Shown: piece after piece, positions 54,626 to 63,826 of the stretch
Numbering within the stretch: the first letter of the stretch is position 1
How the letters are laid out: every line of letters begins with the position of its first letter
NCBI RefSeq assembly: GCF_000331305.1
Contig: NZ_KB217478.1
Location: forward strand, 3,319,795-3,383,794
DNA length: 64,000 nucleotides
Source: Calothrix sp. PCC 7103
GTDB lineage: Bacteria; Cyanobacteriota; Cyanobacteriia; Cyanobacteriales; Nostocaceae
Direction: 5' to 3'
The notes under the pieces: model-generated
What the model was told of the DNA's origin: nothing
The model's input: only the letters and a program-made list of their open reading frames with translations
Databases searched by the model: none
Translations under genes and position numbers: made by a program

Positions 54626-54910
54626 TTGTGTGTTCTCCTGTTAAAAGGTTTTGTTTAATTCCTTAATTTCAAGGTTGCCACATAAATTACGAGCTTCCAT
54701 CTGACTTTTGAGCGATTACCATTAAGACCGTAAGGTAGAAACGCATGATTTTATTTTTTGTATTAATAAATAAAGAAATAATTGTCAAAACTAGATTTAT
54801 ACTTTTCGATAGAGCCGAAATGAATGCGCCCTATTCCAATAGATAGAGCAAAATTTGATTGCAATTTTCTAGATTGACAGTGAAGGTTAAGATGGAGATT
54901 GCATTAAATA

Positions 54911-55645
54911 ATGCCTAACAATCCTGGATTAGGCGAGCAGGCGTTGAATAAAGCTGCCGAAATTGGTATAAGTAGCCAATTAGACGAAGTAGAAAACCTA
55001 GATGTAAACGTAAAAACAGACCCTTTAAAGCTTATACAGGGGGAAGTCGATAGCGTCAAAATCGATGGTGAAGGTTTAGTAATGCAAAAAAGTCTGCGTG
55101 TGGAAGAATTACATATGCAGGTTGATAACGTTGCTATAAATCCTCTTAGCGTTGCATTTGGCACAGTCGAACTGACAAGACCAACTCAAGGCAGTGCAAA
55201 GATTGTTTTAACTGAAACTGATATTAATTGCGCGTTTAACTCCGATTATATTCGCAGCAAGTTGCAAAGCCAAACAATTAACTTATCAGGTCAACCTGCA
55301 GCAGTTAGTTTGAAGCAAGTTGACTTTCATTTGCCGGGACAAAATCGAGTTGAACTAAAAGCCGATGTGCAATTAGATAATAATGAAAATCATCAAATTG
55401 CATTTTCAGCAGTTCCAACTGTTAGTGCTAACGGCAAAACAATTAATTTAGAAAATGTCGAATATTCACAAGGAGAGAAAAGCTCGTCAATCACACAATC
55501 CTTGATTGATGCTACAAGCGAAATCTTAAACCTGGATAATTTTGATTTACAAGGGATGACGCTGACTATTAAAGGTTTATATCCTGAAGTTGGTCAATTG
55601 ATTATTGCTGCTGAAGCTTATGTCGATCAAATTCCTTCAGCCTAA
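54911..55645 (+). CDS. DUF2993 (LmeA-like) protein
   Basis: The 244-residue protein has the DUF2993 pattern: repeated beta strands with LDVNVKTDPLKLIQGEVDSV, LRVEELHMQVDNVAINPLSV and ETDINCAFNSDYIRSKLQ. No cleavable signal peptide is visible from this start, unlike mycobacterial LmeA. Cyanobacterial versions are often short and soluble or peripherally membrane-associated, of unknown function. Family B palindrome halves follow the stop codon. Confidence 0.8.
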   Translation: MPNNPGLGEQALNKAAEIGISSQLDEVENLDVNVKTDPLKLIQGEVDSVKIDGEGLVMQKSLRVEELHMQVDNVAINPLSVAFGTVELTRPTQGSAKIVLTETDINCAFNSDYIRSKLQSQTINLSGQPAAVSLKQVDFHLPGQNRVELKADVQLDNNENHQIAFSAVPTVSANGKTINLENVEYSQGEKSSSITQSLIDATSEILNLDNFDLQGMTLTIKGLYPEVGQLIIAAEAYVDQIPSA

Positions 55646-55646
55646 A

Positions 55647-55712
55647 AGAAACCGGGTTATTAACCAAAATCGTTGTTTTTATTACAACATATTGATAAAA
55701 AACACGGTTTCT
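55647..55712. repeat. Split family B inverted repeat
   Basis: AGAAACCGGGTTA (from 55647) and AACACGGTTTCT (to about 55712) pair across a 40-base loop. This forms a hairpin immediately after the DUF2993 stop codon. Confidence 0.6.
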
Positions 55713-55758
55713 AGTTATCAACAAACCATTAACTACTAACTAGTAAATACAAACAACT

Positions 55759-56301
55759 ATGGAAACCGAACAAAGAAACACCACCCCATATCCAAACATT
55801 CCTGCTGTTCTTGAGAGTGATAGTCGCGAATTTCGTGATACTGGTGTACCAAGCACAGTAGCAGTGGCTGGACATCCAATTCACCCTATTTTGGTTCAGT
55901 TCCCAATTGCTTTTCTTGTTGGCGCCACATTAGCAGATGTCGTTTTTTGGTTTAATCGCGATAGTTTCTGGGCACTGGGTGCGTACTGGTTAATTCTTGG
56001 TGGTTTAGTAGGTGGACTTGCCGCTGCTGCTACCGGACTAATGGACTTTTTTCGCATTGAGAGAGTTCGCAAGCGCACCGCAGGTTGGGCACATTTAATT
56101 TTAAATGTTATCGCTTTAGGTTTAACGCTCGTTAACTTGCTAATTCGTTGGAATCATCCCGTTTCTGCGGTATTACCTTGGGGACTTGTTATTTCACTTA
56201 TAGTCGCTACAGGTTTAGGGTTATCTGGCTGGTATGGTGGAGAACTTGTATATCGCCACAAAATATCAGTAATTGGTAATGGCAGTCGCAGCGAACCTTA
56301 G
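55759..56301 (+). CDS. DUF2231 membrane protein
   Basis: The 180-residue protein has a polar N-terminal 35 residues, then AGHPIHPILVQFPIAFLVGA, the DUF2231 hallmark with conserved His residues at the first TM helix, and three further TM helices. The His cluster may bind heme or metal, but this is not established for the family. It is on the same strand as DUF2993, about 110 bases downstream of its stop codon. Confidence 0.85.
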   Translation: METEQRNTTPYPNIPAVLESDSREFRDTGVPSTVAVAGHPIHPILVQFPIAFLVGATLADVVFWFNRDSFWALGAYWLILGGLVGGLAAAATGLMDFFRIERVRKRTAGWAHLILNVIALGLTLVNLLIRWNHPVSAVLPWGLVISLIVATGLGLSGWYGGELVYRHKISVIGNGSRSEP

Positions 56302-56477
56302 AAAATTAGTTAGCTTTTAGGAGGAGCGAAAGTCAAAAAGTTATTTACAAAACTTTTAAACTTTGGCATTTTGATTATTATATACAGTCTAAGCTTTAAA
56401 GCTGAAACGTAATCCTCTCTTTGCTCATCGTCGCGGTGAGCATTTTTATTATTGTAATCTTGTGAATAGTTATCAAA

Positions 56478-56699
56478 ATGCAAATAAGAGTCAAAGTAAA
56501 ACCTAACTCCAAGGCACCGAAAATTATTGAAGAAGAAGATGGTAGTCTTACAGTGTACCTAAAGTCGCCACCAGTAGACGGTAAAGCAAACGAGGAGTTA
56601 ATAAAGACTCTTGCTAAGAAATATAATGTGCCAAAATCTGACATTACAATCAAATCTGGTTTATCCGCACGGCAAAAATTAGTTGAAATTGATATGTAA
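56478..56699 (+). CDS. DUF167/YggU family protein
   Basis: The 73-residue protein ([38 protein letters not shown]) is a complete YggU/DUF167 domain, ending [14 protein letters not shown]. The family is universal but functionally unassigned, and members bind no known ligand. The gene is preceded by a 176-base gap and followed closely by a family A palindrome. Confidence 0.9.
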   Translation: MQIRVKVKPNSKAPKIIEEEDGSLTVYLKSPPVDGKANEELIKTLAKKYNVPKSDITIKSGLSARQKLVEIDM

Positions 56700-56745
56700 A
56701 GACGTGATATAGCAATCCTATATGAGTCGTGAAAATTATATCCGC

Positions 56746-56773
56746 GTAGAGACGCGATTAATCGCGTCTCTAC
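56746..56773. repeat. Family A palindrome
   Basis: A copy identical to those at 4201 and 63393 (arms GTAGAGACGCGATTAATCGC and its complement). It lies between DUF167 and the convergent GST gene. Confidence 0.9.
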
Positions 56774-56835
56774 AACGTGCGGGTTACACAAATGATTTAG
56801 GACTGCTATATGTCACATCTCTACATCTTTTATAT

Positions 56836-57447
56836 TTAATCTTCTGTAATGTCAATGTATCCGGGTTGACTTTTAATTCTATCAATCCAGGCGCCAATAG
56901 CAGGAAATGGTGTTAAATCATAACCACCTTCAGGCGCCACATGCGTGTATGCAAATAAGCTGATATCTGCTATCGAGTAACGTCCTCCCACAAAAAAGTT
57001 ATTCGTTTGTAAATGGTTTTCCATTAAGCGTAGTGCTGTGTAACCCTGCTGGTGTCGTTTTTCAATTTCGGCTTGATGTTCCTCGTGAGTTTTGAGAATA
57101 GAAATCCAAAATCTAGGTGATGCGATGTAAGGTTCGTGACTAAACTGCTCAAAGAACAACCACTGTAAAACTTGAGCGCGTTGCCAACGGTCGTATGGTA
57201 AATACTCAGTACCCTCACTAAGGTAAATTAAGATAGCATTTGATTCAGCTAAATACTGACCAGGTTGTACTTCTAACACTGGTATTTTACCGTTTGGATT
57301 TTTGCTGAGAAAGTCTGGACTCCTAGTCTCACTCTTGGTTATATCCAAATTTATGCGCTCAAAAGGTATCCCCAGTTGTGTTAGTAAAAGCCGTATCTTA
57401 TAACCATTTCCAGAAGGTAAAAAATCGAACAAACGCAAAGTTTCCAT
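56836..57447 (-). CDS. Glutathione S-transferase family protein
   Basis: An N-terminal thioredoxin-like domain (LRLFDFLPSGNGYKIRLLLT, GKIPVLEV with cis-Pro, AESNAILIYLSE) and a C-terminal helical domain (QVLQWLFFEQFSHEPYIASP, YSIADISLFAYTHVAPEGGY) make a complete 203-residue GST. The Ser in PSGNGYK sits where many theta/beta-like GSTs have their catalytic Ser. The substrate is unknown; detoxification or peroxide defence is likely. It is monocistronic. Confidence 0.9.
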   Translation of the reverse strand: METLRLFDFLPSGNGYKIRLLLTQLGIPFERINLDITKSETRSPDFLSKNPNGKIPVLEVQPGQYLAESNAILIYLSEGTEYLPYDRWQRAQVLQWLFFEQFSHEPYIASPRFWISILKTHEEHQAEIEKRHQQGYTALRLMENHLQTNNFFVGGRYSIADISLFAYTHVAPEGGYDLTPFPAIGAWIDRIKSQPGYIDITED

Positions 57448-57646
57448 GCCAACAAATTGGGATGAAGTTGATATTTTTAAGAAAGGGGAAAAAACTATAT
57501 ATTATCAGATTCACCCAATAATTAGGATAAAATTTTATATATACCTTGTCGAAGGTATAAAAAAGAGAGAAATCTCCCTTATAAAGTAATACTTAATTTC
57601 CGGAAGCGCGAAATTGATTTTTAGCAAGGTACTAAAGGTTTAAATT

Positions 57647-58312
57647 ATGTGTGGAAGATTTACTTTAACACGATTAGAGGAAAAATTGGCTGAAGTTTTC
57701 GATATTCCAGATATTCCAGATTTGAAACCACAATACAATGTGGCGCCTACGCAAACCGTAATGACAGTATTGCATCATCCAGAACATCATCGTGTGTTTC
57801 AATTATTACAGTGGGGATTAATACCTTCGTGGTCAAAAGACCCCAGCATCGCATCGAAGCTTATTAACGCGCGTTCAGAAACAGTTGCGGAGAAACCCTC
57901 ATTTCGGTCAGCGTTTAAAAAACGTCGGTGTTTGGTAGTAGCAGACGGGTTTTACGAGTGGCAGCGTACAGAAGGTAAAAAACAGCCTTATTATTTCCAA
58001 CTTCAGGACTCTCAACCGTTTGGCTTTGCTGGACTTTGGGAGCAATGGCACGATAGTGTTGGCGAACAAATTGATACATGTACAATTTTGACAACGAGTG
58101 CCAATTCATTAATGGCACCAATTCACGACCGAATGCCAGTAATATTAAAGCCAGAAGATTACGATTTGTGGCTTGACGTGCAAGTGCAAGACCCAAAAAT
58201 GTTACAACCACTATTGCAGCCCTATTCAACCGAAGCTATGACGGCATATCCAGTAAAGACCATCGTAAACAGCCCCAAAAACAATACGCCTGATTGTGTG
58301 GCGCCTGTATAG
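57647..58312 (+). CDS. SRAP domain protein (YedK/HMCES-like)
   Basis: The protein begins MCGRFT, so removal of Met exposes the catalytic Cys2 that cross-links to abasic sites in single-stranded DNA. PQYNVAPTQTV, WGLIPSW, INARSETVAEKPSFR, RCLVVADGFYEWQ and the His in PIHDRMPVIL are all family signatures. The 221-residue length is usual. It shields abasic DNA at replication forks. A short gap of 32 bases separates it from ycf3; cotranscription is possible. Confidence 0.93.
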   Translation: MCGRFTLTRLEEKLAEVFDIPDIPDLKPQYNVAPTQTVMTVLHHPEHHRVFQLLQWGLIPSWSKDPSIASKLINARSETVAEKPSFRSAFKKRRCLVVADGFYEWQRTEGKKQPYYFQLQDSQPFGFAGLWEQWHDSVGEQIDTCTILTTSANSLMAPIHDRMPVILKPEDYDLWLDVQVQDPKMLQPLLQPYSTEAMTAYPVKTIVNSPKNNTPDCVAPV

Positions 58313-58344
58313 ACTAGTTTTAAACCTACCTTTACGATAAATAT

Positions 58345-58866
58345 ATGCCAAGAACCCAGAAAAACGATAACTTTATCGATAAATCCTTTACAGTAATGGC
58401 GGACATCATCCTCAAGATACTGCCAGCGAACAAAAAAGCCAAAGAAGCGTTCGTTTACTACCGTGACGGAATGTCGGCACAGGCAGAAGGTGAGTATGCC
58501 GAAGCTTTAGACTATTACAACGAAGCGCTAGAACTCGAACAAGACCCTAATGACCGCAGTTATGTTCTTTACAACATGGGGTTAATATACGCAAGTAACG
58601 GCGACCATAACAAGGCTTTGGAATATTACCACCAAGCCATCGAACTAAACCCACGAATGCCTCAAGCATTAAATAATATCGCCGTAATTTACCACTTCCA
58701 AGGTGAAAGAGCCAAGGAAGCAGGTGACAACGATGCAGGGGAAGCGCTGTTTGACCAAGCTACCGATTATTGGATTCGCGCAATTCGTTTGGCGCCAAAC
58801 AACTACATCGAAGCACAAAACTGGCTTAAGACTACCGGACGCTCCCAAGTTGACATATTCTTTTAA
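58345..58866 (+). CDS. ycf3: Photosystem I assembly protein Ycf3
   Basis: The 173-residue protein starts [20 protein letters not shown] and contains three TPRs: [40 protein letters not shown] and [15 protein letters not shown]. The C-terminus [11 protein letters not shown] is also conserved. This matches cyanobacterial and plastid Ycf3 closely. It acts at the thylakoid in early assembly of PSI PsaA/PsaB. The full-length gene has no introns. A family A palindrome lies just after its stop codon. Confidence 0.95.
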   Translation: MPRTQKNDNFIDKSFTVMADIILKILPANKKAKEAFVYYRDGMSAQAEGEYAEALDYYNEALELEQDPNDRSYVLYNMGLIYASNGDHNKALEYYHQAIELNPRMPQALNNIAVIYHFQGERAKEAGDNDAGEALFDQATDYWIRAIRLAPNNYIEAQNWLKTTGRSQVDIFF

Positions 58867-58877
58867 AAGCCAAAAAT

Positions 58878-58905
58878 GTAGAGACGTGACATTTCACGTC
58901 TCTAC
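58878..58905. repeat. Family A palindrome, compensated copy
   Basis: Arms GTAGAGACGTGA/TCACGTCTCTAC around a CATT centre. The arm change is compensated as at 53500. It lies between ycf3 and gatC. Confidence 0.9.
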
Positions 58906-58932
58906 ATTTGTCAATAATCCATAAATTAAAAC

Positions 58933-59223
58933 ATGATTGACCGCGAACTAGTACATAAAGTCGCCTTTTTAGCGCGCTTAGAATTAACACCCGAAGAAGA
59001 AGAGCAATTCACTACGCAATTGGGAAGTATTTTAGAATACGTAGACCAATTAGACGAACTAGACGTTACCGATGTTCTTCCAACCACGCGAGCAATTGAT
59101 GTTAGTAATGTTACACGTGCCGATAACTTACAACCTTATCCTGAACGTGAAGCAATTTTAAATGGGGCGCCTTCTCAAGAAGGTGAATTTTTCAAAGTGC
59201 CCAAAATATTAAATCCCGAATAA
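58933..59223 (+). CDS. gatC: Glutamyl-tRNA(Gln) amidotransferase subunit C
   Basis: The 96-residue protein has the GatC pattern: VHKVAFLARLELTPEEEEQF, LGSILEYVDQLDELDVTDV and the C-terminal LNGAPSQEGEFFKVPKIL. It is the small stabilising subunit of the GatCAB complex that converts Glu-tRNA(Gln) to Gln-tRNA(Gln). gatA and gatB are not in the window. A bidirectional hairpin follows. Confidence 0.97.
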   Translation: MIDRELVHKVAFLARLELTPEEEEQFTTQLGSILEYVDQLDELDVTDVLPTTRAIDVSNVTRADNLQPYPEREAILNGAPSQEGEFFKVPKILNPE

Positions 59224-59232
59224 TCTCTCATT

Positions 59233-59252
59233 CCCCAGGCTAAAGCCTGGGG
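59233..59252. terminator. Bidirectional hairpin between gatC and the redoxin gene
   Basis: CCCCAGGCT-AA-AGCCTGGGG is a perfect 9-bp stem between two convergent stop codons. Confidence 0.65.
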
Positions 59253-59273
59253 CTACATTAAATTAAAGAAAGA

Positions 59274-59984
59274 TTAAGAAGCGTATTTTACACTACATCC
59301 GTAAGGTTGAGTTGTAGATGTTTTGACTGCTTCACCCTTGAGGACGCTATCTACAGCCGCGCGCACATAATTATTGGCTGTTTTGGCATCTTGAGGATTT
59401 TTTGAAGAATTATCATCAATGGCGCCTGTGTATTGTAATACGCCGTTTTTATCAATCACATACATATGAGGCGTTGTACGAGCTTGATACAATTTACCAA
59501 CTTTTCCATCTGCATCAATAAGTACTGCTGTTGGATTTGCATTACGGGTTTTTGTTAATTCGTTAGCTTTTTGTGGAGTCACATTTCCTTGTTGTCCAGG
59601 CGCCGAGGATATTACTGATAGCCAGACTACTCCTTTACCAGTTTTTTCCTTTTGCAGCGCTTGCATATTATTGCTTTCATAATGCTTTTTCACAAATGGA
59701 CATTCGTGGTTTGTCCATTCTAATACAACTGTTTTATCTTTGAAATCACCAAGGTTATGTGTTTTGCCATTGCTATCTACTGCTGTAAATGCAGGTGCAG
59801 GGGCGCCTACTCTAACGGCAGTAGTATCAGTATTTTGTGAAACAGGACTTGATGCAGTTTGTGGTGCCGAGTTATCTGCTGAATTTGAAGAACTTTGGCA
59901 ACCTGCTGTTGAGGCTATAACTAGTGTGGTAATTCCAGCAATGGCTAACTTTTTCCAGTCGAGTTTTAGTAGACGTGTTTTCAT
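59274..59984 (-). CDS. Redoxin-family lipoprotein
   Basis: A lipoprotein signal peptide (LAIAGITTLVIASTAGC, lipobox ASTAGC) is followed by a Ser/Gln-rich linker and an AhpC/TSA-type thioredoxin fold from about residue 57 (VRVGAPAPAFTAVDSNGK, VVLEWTNHECPFVKKHYES). The active site has only one Cys (CPFV) where thioredoxins have CxxC. TTPHMYVIDKNG holds the cis-Pro loop. A C-terminal Cys (YGCSVKY) might act as resolving Cys. It lies 15 bases downstream of the DsbD-like gene, which likely supplies electrons across the membrane. Role: extracytoplasmic redox repair or peroxide reduction; inferred. Confidence 0.82.
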   Translation of the reverse strand: MKTRLLKLDWKKLAIAGITTLVIASTAGCQSSSNSADNSAPQTASSPVSQNTDTTAVRVGAPAPAFTAVDSNGKTHNLGDFKDKTVVLEWTNHECPFVKKHYESNNMQALQKEKTGKGVVWLSVISSAPGQQGNVTPQKANELTKTRNANPTAVLIDADGKVGKLYQARTTPHMYVIDKNGVLQYTGAIDDNSSKNPQDAKTANNYVRAAVDSVLKGEAVKTSTTQPYGCSVKYAS

Positions 59985-59999
59985 GGTTGGTTTTGTTAA

Positions 60000-62129
60000 T
60001 TAAATCCGTTGCAAGGTATTTACAACTTCGCTTACAGAAAGCGACTGAGGTAAAATTATGGGCTTGTCGGAGTTGGTAGCAGGATATAAAACATACAAGG
60101 GTACTCCGCTACGCCCAAAAGATTCTAATGCTTTGGTAATTTCTGGGTTACGATTTGTCCAGTCAGCTTTGAGCAAAGTAACGCCTTTTGATTTAAAAGC
60201 TGCAATTGTATCTGGTTGATTTAAAGCTACTTGTTCGTTTACGAGACAACTTACACACCAAGCTGCAGAAAAATTTACAAATACTGGTTTTCTTGCTTGG
60301 CGAAGTTCGGTTAACCGTACTAAAGTATACGGTTGCCAATTAATTAAGCTGTTTTGAGAAGGGTTATTTGCGACTGTGTTTGTAGTGTTATTGGAAATTT
60401 GGGCTAAAGTTAGGGCAAATCCAACTACTACTAAGGCGCCTATTGTTCCTAAACGTTGCCAAAATACTTTAGCTAAACGTGTTTTTTGGTGGAACCAAGC
60501 TGCAAAACCAATTAATACAAGTCCAGTCAAAGCAGCAGCTAAACCATTAGTTCCTGCTTGTAATGTTAGTATCCATACTAACCAAGCGGTGGCAGCGTAC
60601 ATTGGAAAAGCTAAAACTTGCGAAAATGTTTCCATCCAGGCACCTGGTTTTGGTAAAATACGCTGCAACCCTGGAGTGAAGCAGATTACTACATAAGGAA
60701 GCGCTAATCCAAAGCCTAATACTTCAAAAATAGCTATGGCAATTAAAGGAGGTTGCGTAAGAGCAATACCAATTGCTGTTGCCATGAATGGAGCAGTGCA
60801 TGGTGTGGCAATTAATGTTGCAAAAATTCCTGTAAAGAATTCTCCTAAATAACCTGAACGCGATACTAAAGATTGTCCGACACCCATTAATGCGGCGCCA
60901 AATATAAAGACTCCAGATAAACTTAATCCAACAGCAAACATTAAGTAAGCCATTAAAGTTACAAATACAGGGGACTGTAACTGAAATCCCCACCCAATTT
61001 GTTCACCCAAACTACGCAGTATTAATAAAGTTCCGGCAACAACACCAAAACTTACCAACACACCTGCCATAAATGCCAATGCTTGTAAGCGTACTTCCTG
61101 GGTACTTGCCTGAGATTTTCGTGCAATACCCAAAGCTTTGATAGATAAAACAGGAAAAACGCAAGGCATTAAATTTAAAACTACTCCTCCTATAAATGCT
61201 AGTAGCAGTACTTGAGCAAGTGGTGTAGAAGCTTGGGTAGTTTGTATGGGTTGAGTACTAACAGTCGTCTCTATATTAAAAGCTTGGTTTACCAGAGTAT
61301 CTAATTTTTCGCGAACAACCAGCACACCACTAACTTTATGAATATCGCTACGATTGCCGCGCTGTAACTGTAAAATTAATCCTTCATTATTAAAAGACAC
61401 GAGTTGAGGTGCGGCATTATTTATCCAGCCATCCTCATTGGGGAAAAAAGATATTTCTTGGATTTGATTATTTGTACCTTTTAACTGTGGTGCCTGAAGT
61501 TGCAAATTTAGCGTTTCACCATTAATATTAGCCTGCGCTTGCCACGGAGAAGGTTTTGGTATATTCCGTCGAGTTTGTTCAAAAACTTTTATCCAAGTTG
61601 TATTAATATTGCTTGTGGCGCCAGTAGGTAATTTTAGACTTAAACTTGCTTCCTCTGGAATGCACTCCTTTTCACATACCAACCACTCTGCATTAACTTG
61701 TATTTCAACTGGACTACCAGCAGCTATTTTCCCAGGAGTAATTTGGCTAAGTAAAGTAACTTCATTTTTATACCCGTAATTCATCAATGGCCCAATAGGA
61801 AACTTTTCAGGATACGGGTAAACAATATCACTAGCTGTAAATCCATTTGGTAACTTCCAATTTACCTTGAAAGCGGCGCCAGAATCGCCAGGATTACGCC
61901 AGTAAGTATGCCAACCAGGGCGAATTTTAAAATTAAACCCTACCCAAAATGGCGTTTGGGGTTGAACATTACTAACCTCACTTATTAATTGTATTTGTAC
62001 ATTTGGTGTTTTTACGGGATTTGCCCAAGCAGGAACCGACTGTAATAAAGTAAAAACACTTACCATTACAGTAATAATTAAAACTTTAATTTTTAGAACT
62101 TGTAAACCTGCCCGTTGTTGATACCACAT
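60000..62129 (-). CDS. DsbD-family thiol-disulfide interchange protein (ScsB-like)
   Basis: Signal peptide, then an N-terminal periplasmic DsbD/ScsB alpha domain (about 40-290, with two-Cys CEKEC). The membrane part has about eight TM helices carrying the paired Cys sites VLNLMPCVFPVLS and ATPCTAPFMA. A C-terminal thioredoxin-like domain has the CxxC motif AAWCVSCLV. It moves electrons from cytoplasmic thioredoxin to extracytoplasmic targets. It forms an operon with the redoxin lipoprotein downstream, a plausible direct client. Length (709) suits the ScsB subtype. Confidence 0.88.
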   Translation of the reverse strand: MWYQQRAGLQVLKIKVLIITVMVSVFTLLQSVPAWANPVKTPNVQIQLISEVSNVQPQTPFWVGFNFKIRPGWHTYWRNPGDSGAAFKVNWKLPNGFTASDIVYPYPEKFPIGPLMNYGYKNEVTLLSQITPGKIAAGSPVEIQVNAEWLVCEKECIPEEASLSLKLPTGATSNINTTWIKVFEQTRRNIPKPSPWQAQANINGETLNLQLQAPQLKGTNNQIQEISFFPNEDGWINNAAPQLVSFNNEGLILQLQRGNRSDIHKVSGVLVVREKLDTLVNQAFNIETTVSTQPIQTTQASTPLAQVLLLAFIGGVVLNLMPCVFPVLSIKALGIARKSQASTQEVRLQALAFMAGVLVSFGVVAGTLLILRSLGEQIGWGFQLQSPVFVTLMAYLMFAVGLSLSGVFIFGAALMGVGQSLVSRSGYLGEFFTGIFATLIATPCTAPFMATAIGIALTQPPLIAIAIFEVLGFGLALPYVVICFTPGLQRILPKPGAWMETFSQVLAFPMYAATAWLVWILTLQAGTNGLAAALTGLVLIGFAAWFHQKTRLAKVFWQRLGTIGALVVVGFALTLAQISNNTTNTVANNPSQNSLINWQPYTLVRLTELRQARKPVFVNFSAAWCVSCLVNEQVALNQPDTIAAFKSKGVTLLKADWTNRNPEITKALESFGRSGVPLYVLYPATNSDKPIILPQSLSVSEVVNTLQRI

Positions 62130-62316
62130 CGTTCTTGTCGTAAACCTACCGTATGAACGCGCTCTTAATTCATACTCTGCAAAATCAATAAATCAATCAT
62201 GAAAGAAATATTAAAAAATATTCATAAATTCATCCCTCCTATAGAAAGATGAATTAAAAAGCACAACCTGCATCAATGAATAATAGACTAATATATTTGC
62301 ATGTAGGTTAAAAATC

Positions 62317-63303
62317 ATGGGTTTAGGAATTCTCAAAGACGGTAAATGGATATCAGAGCGCGACCAAGAAGATACAGAAGGTAAATTTATCCGTCCATCT
62401 ACCACATTCCGTGACAAAATTACCACTGATGGTTCAAGCAAATTCAAAGCAGAACCAGGACGATATCACTTATATATATCTTGGGCTTGTCCGTGGGCTT
62501 GTCGCACAGCTATTTTACGAGAACTCAAAGGACTGCAAGACGTTGTTAGTATGTCAGTAGTAGGAGCAGAAATAAAAGATAACAGTTGGGAATTTACAGA
62601 CGAACCTGGTACCATTCCCGATACAGTAAACAATGCCCAGTATCTATGGCAAATTTACCTTAAAGCTGACCCTAATTACAGCGGTCGCGTTACAGTACCC
62701 GTTCTATGGGATAAACAAACTTCGACAATAGTAAATAATGAATCGCGCGAAATCATCAGAATGTTAGACACAGAATTCAACGAGTTTGGGCGCCAAGACG
62801 TTGATTTTTACCCGAAGCATTTACAAGACAAAATAGACGAAACCATCGATAAAATATACCAACCGATAAATAATGGTGTATACCGTGCGGGTTTTGCCAC
62901 ATCTCAAACAGCATACGATGAAGCCGTTACAGAATTATTTACAGCATTAGAACATTGGGAAAAATTACTAGAAACACAGCGTTACCTATGTGGCGCCCAA
63001 ATAACCGAAGCTGACTGGTGCATGTTTACAACGCTATTTAGATTTGATGCAGTATATTACGTTCACTTCAAATGTAACATCAACCGCATTATCGACTACC
63101 CAAATCTATGGAACTATCTCAAAGAATTATATCGATACCCAGGAGTCAAAGAAACTTGTAACCTCGACCACATAAAACGCCATTATTACAAAAGCCATCC
63201 CAAAGTCAACCCCAGTCGCATCGTACCCAAAGGGCCAAACATAGATTTTGAGGTGCCGCACAATCGTGACAAAATACTAGAGAAAAACGACGCCAAAATT
63301 TAA
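62317..63303 (+). CDS. Glutathionyl-hydroquinone reductase (Xi-class GST, YqjG/ECM4-like)
   Basis: The 328-residue protein shows the Xi-class signature: YHLYISWACPWACRTAILRE with the catalytic Cys in CPWA, PVLWDKQTSTIVNNESREII, then a C-terminal helical domain with YRAGFATSQTAYDEAV and FRFDAVYYVHFKCN. These enzymes remove glutathione from glutathionyl-hydroquinones. It is full length and stands alone, divergent from the DsbD-like gene across 187 bases. Confidence 0.92.
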   Translation: MGLGILKDGKWISERDQEDTEGKFIRPSTTFRDKITTDGSSKFKAEPGRYHLYISWACPWACRTAILRELKGLQDVVSMSVVGAEIKDNSWEFTDEPGTIPDTVNNAQYLWQIYLKADPNYSGRVTVPVLWDKQTSTIVNNESREIIRMLDTEFNEFGRQDVDFYPKHLQDKIDETIDKIYQPINNGVYRAGFATSQTAYDEAVTELFTALEHWEKLLETQRYLCGAQITEADWCMFTTLFRFDAVYYVHFKCNINRIIDYPNLWNYLKELYRYPGVKETCNLDHIKRHYYKSHPKVNPSRIVPKGPNIDFEVPHNRDKILEKNDAKI

Positions 63304-63354
63304 CGTGCATATTGCTTTCATCTTGTGGAGCGGGCAATCCCTGCCCACCCACTC

Positions 63355-63457
63355 ATATCATGTCCGACTGTTTGCCCATAAATACCCATCACGTAGAGAC
63401 GCGATTAATCGCGTCTCTACAAAGATTTTATTATGGTTATGCTACCGGACATGATAT
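63355..63457. mobile_element. Short MITE-like element enclosing a family A palindrome
   Basis: ATATCATGTCCG (63355-63366) and CGGACATGATAT (63446-63457) are perfect 12-bp inverted repeats about 80 bases apart. They surround the family A palindrome at 63393-63420. Confidence 0.6.
63393..63420. repeat. Family A palindrome
   Basis: A 28-nt copy identical to those at 4201 and 56746, inside the nested element. Confidence 0.9.
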
Positions 63458-63826
63458 CATACACCTGCACCAAATTGGTTAAAAACTCTAACAAATCGGT
63501 TTATTCAAACTCCAGATTGCATGATTGGTGGTTACACAATCAACGCAATACCCGAAAACCCCTATTCCATAGCTATTCCACAGCGAGTCAATTATTAAAC
63601 GATTACCTTCACGACTTCACAATACCTGCACTATTAATACTCAAAAACTTTAATCGTAAGAGATATAGCATAAACTGAACCGTCCAGTTTGCACTTGGTG
63701 GTAGCGTCCCTATATTTACCCCAAAAACTGAGCCAAGTCTAGGGATTACAAACTAATTTTTGTTGACTATTTGTGGTCTGATGTAGCAAAAAAAGCTTTG
63801 TTCAATTGCTATCAGAAAAGCGTTTG

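Larger units (their letters stand above)
63304..63826. other. Repeat-rich gene-free region near the right edge
   Basis: It holds a GGGCA-ATCCC-TGCCC hairpin (63331-63347), the nested element at 63355-63457 and AT-rich DNA. An 81-aa frame (63433-63678) shows no family resemblance and starts inside the repeat, so I do not accept it as a gene. Confidence 0.6.

Noticed and set aside
56396..56791. 131-aa minus-strand frame opposite DUF167
   Set aside because: It is antisense to a clear YggU gene and runs into a family A palindrome.
4201..63420. 28-nt family A repeats as a scattered CRISPR
   Set aside because: Copies are kilobases apart, palindromic throughout and not regularly spaced. There are no cas genes.
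63433..63678. 81-aa frame near the right edge
   Set aside because: It starts inside the 63355-63457 inverted-repeat element and shows no recognisable protein features.
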